Of a stretch of 16,885 nt of DNA, positions 13,730-16,885 are shown in pieces. The stretch covers positions 1-16,885 of the forward strand of contig JBJDZM010000013.1 of the NCBI GenBank assembly GCA_051867975.1, read 5' to 3'. This DNA comes from SVTX01 sp051867975 (GTDB lineage: Bacteria; Bacillota; Clostridia; Oscillospirales; CAG-272). Under the pieces are notes generated by a model. That model was given only the letters and a program-made list of their open reading frames with translations, was not told where the DNA came from and did no database searches. The number at the start of each line of letters is the position of its first letter. The first letter of the stretch is position 1. Made by a program: the position numbers and the translations under genes.

Positions 13730-14274
13730 CCGTCAGGCTCGGACTCCGTATTTTCCTTTAAGCATAAAGGCTTTGTACTTGATTGAACTCTCTTGAGCAC
13801 GGTAGCAATTGCGATAAAGAGCATCATGACCGCAAAGCCTATCGCACCGCCCAATTGGGGATTATCTGCGAATATTGCAAAAAGCACCGAAATAATCACG
13901 AGCGGAAACCAGCAGATACTGTATAACGAAACGGTAATAGCGTTCATCACTTTACATCGCGCACGGTATTTCTTTATCTCCGCCTTTTCCTCGTCGGTAA
14001 AATGCCGCTCAGCTTCTACGGCAGTGTGGGAATCCGAGTATTCCCCACCGCGCTCACACTGCTCGCTCTTTATCGAGTCGATAAGTGCGCTGATGTCACC
14101 AATGCCTGCGATACTTGCGTTGTATGCCGCCGCCTCGCTTTTGCCCTCACGTAAAAGGTCGTCGTACCTGTCGCAGACATTTGCGTACATTTTATTCTTT
14201 ATCTCGCGCGTTCTTTGGCAGTCGGGCGCGTCGGCGAAAATGAGGTCAATGTAGTCTTTAATTTTGTTTTTCAT
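13708..14274 (-). CDS. HAAS/DUF1700-type membrane protein, C-terminally truncated copy
   Basis: A 188-residue paralogue of the 260-residue protein. The HAAS-like domain (1-72) and the first two membrane segments (about 110-133 and 141-161) are kept; similarity runs to SSTKPLCLK and ends near residue 182. The final KTRKA comes from padR-like sequence, and the last two membrane helices are missing. It could be a working shorter version (reading frame intact, good conservation), or a product of decay after tandem duplication. The ATG is 2 nt after the padR stop, so the two are translationally coupled. The N-terminal domain, often the part that contacts PadR or other partners, is unharmed. Confidence 0.7.
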   Translation of the reverse strand: MKNKIKDYIDLIFADAPDCQRTREIKNKMYANVCDRYDDLLREGKSEAAAYNASIAGIGDISALIDSIKSEQCERGGEYSDSHTAVEAERHFTDEEKAEIKKYRARCKVMNAITVSLYSICWFPLVIISVLFAIFADNPQLGGAIGFAVMMLFIAIATVLKRVQSSTKPLCLKENTESEPDGGKTRKA

Positions 14275-14275
14275 A

Positions 14276-14611
14276 TCATACGTCCTTTGGGCTTACAAGC
14301 CTGTCAATTATGCTTTTCGTGTTTTCCCATTCGTTAAGTAACTCGCCGTAGACCTTTTTCCCTCGGGTGGTTATCGTATAGTAACGCCTTCGCGCGCCGC
14401 TTTCCTCGTTGCCCCAATAGGAGCTGATGCACCCCGACTCCTCAAGTCGCTTGAAGGCGGTGTAGAGCGTCGCCTCCTTCAGCTCGTATTGCCCCGAGGT
14501 AAGGTCGCAGATGCGCTTGTTTATCTTGTAGCCGTAGCTGTCGCCCGAATTCAAGAGCGCCAAAATGATCGTATCTGTGTGCCCTCGTATCATATCCGAT
14601 GCAATCGACAT
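14276..14611 (-). CDS. PadR-family transcriptional regulator
   Basis: A 111-residue winged-helix regulator. TDTIILALLNSGDSYGYKIN (about 12-31), then the recognition region LKEATLYTAFKRLEESGCI (44-62) and the wing GARRRYYTITTRGKK (72-86) are characteristic of PadR. The short length fits the subfamily with a single C-terminal dimer helix, which usually controls adjacent HAAS/DUF4097 genes. GGAGG lies 7 nt upstream of the ATG. First gene of a tight five-gene minus-strand unit. The consensus promoter upstream is overlapped by a dyad that is a plausible autoregulatory site. Confidence 0.9.
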   Translation of the reverse strand: MSIASDMIRGHTDTIILALLNSGDSYGYKINKRICDLTSGQYELKEATLYTAFKRLEESGCISSYWGNEESGARRRYYTITTRGKKVYGELLNEWENTKSIIDRLVSPKDV

Positions 14612-14652
14612 CCCCCTGCCTCCTTTTTTGGTTAATTTATCATTACACGCTT

Positions 14653-14681
14653 ATTATACTCCGAGATACCTCGCCTGTCAA
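14653..14681 (-). promoter_or_regulatory. Consensus sigma-A promoter of the padR operon
   Basis: On the minus strand a perfect TTGACA (14676-14681), 17 nt, and perfect TATAAT (14653-14658). A promoter this strong is expected to need repression. Confidence 0.9.
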
Positions 14682-14686
14682 GGTAT
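14666..14686. promoter_or_regulatory. Dyad overlapping the padR promoter, probable PadR operator
   Basis: ATACCT (14666-14671) and AGGTAT (14681-14686), perfect 6-nt arms with a 9-nt spacer, covering the -35 and half of the spacer. Its centre-to-centre spacing suits a dimeric winged-helix repressor. Confidence 0.6.
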
Positions 14687-14752
14687 TTCACAAAAAATCT
14701 AAAAATTTTTTTGATTGTCTTCATTGACAAATTTGTTTTTTTTCGAGCATAC

Positions 14753-14781
14753 TTGCAAAATCATAGCAGTTATGCTATAAT
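14753..14781 (+). promoter_or_regulatory. Promoter of the AlbA_2-type regulator with internal palindrome
   Basis: TTGCAA (14753-14758), 17 nt, TATAAT (14776-14781). Between and over the -10 lies the palindrome ATAGCA-GTTA-TGCTAT (14763-14778); a wider one pairs TTATGC with GCATAA (14770-14775, 14788-14793). These are plausible autoregulatory operators. Confidence 0.75.
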
Positions 14782-14847
14782 AATGCTGCATAAGGGTAGG
14801 ATTGATATCTTTTACAATTTCAATAACGGATACGGAGGGTTGGAGAC

Positions 14848-16352
14848 GTGGGATTACCAACTAATATAAAGACATTGCTCTCGGGTAATGTTGTCGAGTG
14901 GGCAAGAATTGAATTTAAGGAAACTTGGGATGCCGAGGCATCTTTGAAAACAATTTGTGCTTTTGCCAATGATCTTGATAACTGGGGCGGGGGATATCTT
15001 GTAATCGGTGTTGAAGACAAGGACGGCGAGCCTGCAAATCTGAAGGGCGTACCCAAGGGAAAGGTCGATGCATATCTCAAGGATATGTTAAACAAATGCA
15101 AGTTAATCCAACCCACATATATGCCGATTACAGAAGTAGTGAATTATCAAGACAAGCTGTTTATAGTTGTTTGGGTACCGGGTGGTGATGTTCGTCCATA
15201 CTCGTCACCAAAGACTATGGCAAAGAGCGACAAAGAACGTATCTATTGGATTCGGAAAATGGCAAGTACGATTGCTCCGTCCGAGGAAGAAAAGAGAGAT
15301 TTATATTCTTTAGCAAATAAAATACCGTTTGATGATCGTATTAACCATAATGCTGATTTGACTGATTTAAATATAACTTTGATACAGAGTTATCTCAAAG
15401 AGATTGGCAGCTCACTTTATGAGCAATCTCAAAAAATGGACTTCCTGGATTTGTGCAAGAGCATGAACATCGTCAATTCTCTGCCTGAATATACGAAGCC
15501 AAAAAATGTAGGCTTGATGTTTTTTTGCCTTGAGCCTGAACGTTTTTTTCCTTACGCACAAATTGATGTCGTTCAGTTTCCGGACGGACTCGGCGGAGAT
15601 ACTATAAACGAAAAAACATTTAAGGGTCCTCTTCACCAACAGCTGAGAGAAGCACTCCTCTATATCAACAACACAATCATTGAGGAACGAGTTGAGAAGG
15701 TGCCGGGCGTTGCAGAGTCGAAAAGATTTTTCAATTATCCCTACACAGCAATTGAAGAGGCATTAGCAAATGCAGTTTATCATAGAGGCTATGACGAGAG
15801 AGAAAACCGATTGAGGTTCGTGTTCATCAGGACAGGATAGAAATTGTAAGCCATCCCGGCGCAGACCGTTCAATCTCCTCTGACGGTCTGAGGAATTATC
15901 GAGTGTTCAATCGTCGTTACCGTAACAGACGCATCGGTGAGTTTTTGAAAGAGATGCACCTCACAGAAGGCCGCAACACCGGTTTTGCTAAAATCTTACG
16001 CGCACTCGATAGGAACGGTTCACCAAAGCCTGTTTTTGAAACAGACGAGGACAGAACATTTTTCTCTGCAACGATTTTTATCCATCCCGACTTTGAAAAG
16101 AAATCAATAGTTGATGCTGACCAAACTGCTGACCAAACTGCTGACCAAACTGCTGACCAAACATGCAATGCAACCATAGAGAAACAAATCCTATTCCTTA
16201 TCGAACACAATCCGAGAATAACGCAGGCGCAGATTGCCTATGAATTGAACGTGCCGAAGAGTACGATAAAATATTATATTGGTAAGCTAAGCAAAGCAAA
16301 AATTATGAAAAGAGAAGGAACTATCCATAACGGTAAATGGGTTATCCTCTGA
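14848..16352 (+). pseudogene. AlbA_2/COG2865-type ATP-binding HTH regulator, frameshifted
   Basis: A gene of about 501 codons in two frames. The first part (14848-15840) has the N-terminal AlbA_2 (Schlafen-like) domain, with EWARIEFKETWD and ICAFANDLDNWGGGYLVIGV, and the conserved NYPYTAIEEALANAVYHRGYDERE. It should go on with PIEVRVHQDRIEIVSHPG, which is present from 15807 in the -1 frame and is open through RRYRNRRIGEFLKEMHLTEG to 16352. One lost base in the A-run at 15803-15806 explains this. The second part ends in a winged helix (ITQAQIAYELNVPKSTIKYY). GTG start after GGAGGG. Both halves look otherwise intact, so the lesion is recent, an assembly error, or recoded; the site is not a canonical slippery heptamer. 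Family roles are in DNA binding and regulation; the target is unknown. Confidence 0.8.
16116..16163 (+). repeat. In-frame 12-nt minisatellite (Ala-Asp-Gln-Thr)
   Basis: Four units of GCTGACCAAACT, the last ending ACA. It encodes ADQT four times as a linker between the regulator core and the C-terminal winged helix. Near-perfect identity at DNA level suggests recent slippage and variable copy number. Confidence 0.9.
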
Positions 16353-16378
16353 AATAACTGTCGAAACGATAACGAGGG

Positions 16379-16423
16379 GAATGAAAATGCTATAGCAGCA
16401 TTGTCACTCCCCGATTTTCATTC
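16379..16423 (+). other. Hairpin downstream of the regulator
   Basis: GAATGAAAAT (16379-16388) pairs with ATTTTCATTC (16414-16423), 10 bp; inside, ATGCT can pair with AGCAT, and GAGGGGA with the TCCCC just before the right arm as an alternative. No T-tract directly follows. Confidence 0.5.
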
Positions 16424-16458
16424 TGTATTCGTAAGTTCAAGTTGACTGTAAACAAAAA

Positions 16459-16491
16459 CATCCGCAGGGCGCACGCCCTGCGGATGCTTTT
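16459..16491. terminator. Bidirectional intrinsic terminator
   Basis: CATCCGCAGGGC (16459-16470) and GCCCTGCGGATG (16475-16486), perfect 12 bp with a GCAC loop. On the plus strand it is followed by CTTTTAT; on the minus strand by TTTTTGTTT. It separates the convergent regulator and the small membrane-protein gene. Confidence 0.9.
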
Positions 16492-16502
16492 ATCAATAAA
16501 AA

Positions 16503-16850
16503 TTATTCAGCAGTTTCTTCTGCTGCGGTTTCTGCTGCCGCTTCCTCGACCGCCTCGCACTCGCACTCACATTCGCACTCGCACTCAGCATCCTTCTTCT
16601 TGGGAAGCTTGTTCTTAACCTTTGCAACAGCCTCATTTATCTTCGCTCTGACAGCTTCCTGCTTAAGAGCAAAGTAAATGCCTACTGCAGCTGCAGCCGC
16701 TACGATAGCGATTCCTGCGCAGATGCAAACAACGATGATGGTCTTCTTGCGAGCAGCTGCTGCTTCAGCCTCTGCCTCTGCAATCTTCTTTGCGAAGATC
16801 ACGCTCTTGACCTTGTCGGAGACGTCAGAATAGATGGAACAAAGTTTCAT
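16503..16850 (-). CDS. Small membrane protein with alternating Glu-Cys tract
   Basis: A 115-residue protein I do not recognise. A charged Ala-rich N-terminal part (1-36), one hydrophobic helix (about 37-61), a basic helical stretch (KQEAVRAKINEAVAKVKNKLPKKK in outline, 63-86), then five Glu-Cys pairs at 89-98 and a Glu/Ala-rich acidic end. The Glu-Cys tract uses both GAG/GAA and TGC/TGT codons, so it is not only a pure DNA repeat. Alternating Cys on one face could bind metal or become lipid- or disulfide-linked; this is inference. GGAGG lies about 8 nt upstream of the ATG. Its promoter lies at or beyond the window end; the terminator at 16459-16491 closes it. Confidence 0.75.
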   Translation of the reverse strand: MKLCSIYSDVSDKVKSVIFAKKIAEAEAEAAAARKKTIIVVCICAGIAIVAAAAAVGIYFALKQEAVRAKINEAVAKVKNKLPKKKDAECECECECECEAVEEAAAETAAEETAE

Positions 16851-16885
16851 TTTGTTTTCCTCCTGTTTTATCTTTATTTTAAAAT

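Noticed and set aside
15802..15808. Programmed -1 frameshift site
   Set aside because: The direction fits, but AGAAAAC is not an X-XXY-YYZ heptamer with allowed re-pairing in both sites, so an indel is more likely.
16116..16163. CRISPR-like array
   Set aside because: Units are 12 nt, directly adjacent with no spacers, and lie in frame within a coding sequence.

Overview
The window looks like a chromosomal segment of a Clostridia-class Firmicute (Bacillota), probably a gut anaerobe. The signs are strong Shine-Dalgarno sites (GGAGG, AGGAG), near-perfect sigma-A promoters (TTGNNN, 17 nt, TATAAT), and typical clostridial families: PotABCD with overlapping genes, a PadR/HAAS/DUF4097 cassette, a DUF3343 plus cysteine-desulfurase pair, DUF6291, and an AlbA_2-type (COG2865) regulator. 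This rests on family recognition and by-eye signals; no search was run.

Layout. (1) 205-1175, minus: dCMP deaminase then RimI acetyltransferase, from a clear promoter at 1230-1258. (2) 1348-3102, plus: DUF3343 protein and a cysteine desulfurase-like enzyme, separated by a structured repeat. (3) 3103-4680: a repeat-rich, gene-poor stretch with one small DUF6291 gene (minus), then an extended -10 promoter and a leader of about 225 nt. (4) 4682-8698: the potABCD polyamine importer, each gene overlapping the next by 4 nt, ended by a strong terminator at 8896-8937. (5) 9176-9836: divergent SLOG-fold and ribbon-helix-helix genes around two palindromes. (6) 9837-10796: about 960 bp with no credible gene, made almost wholly of repeats and hairpins, but with a good promoter at its start and a strong terminator inside. 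(7) 10797-14611, minus: padR, two HAAS membrane proteins (one truncated), DUF4097 protein and an AlaX-type tRNA editing protein, one operon from a consensus promoter overlapped by a dyad. (8) 14848-16352, plus: an AlbA_2/ATPase-like/winged-helix regulator broken by one frameshift. (9) 16503-16850, minus: a small membrane protein with an alternating Glu-Cys tract.

The most unusual content is not a protein. A family of about 160-300 bp repeats occurs four times, plus one decayed fragment. Every full copy lies directly downstream of a gene and in that gene's orientation (DUF3343, potD, the ribbon-helix-helix gene, alaX-like). Between copies, several stems change both strands while keeping pairing, which points to selection on RNA or single-stranded DNA structure. 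One copy starts at a promoter and could be an independent RNA. A second family, a GC-rich REP-like palindrome, occurs five times, four of them as two inverted pairs.

Other notable points: a probable recombination scar in which a truncated HAAS gene ends in a piece of padR-like sequence; a PotD with both a lipobox and a C-terminal membrane anchor; a 12-codon overlapping reading frame that takes the best ribosome-binding position ahead of potA; and an in-frame stop that may have shortened the DUF6291 protein.
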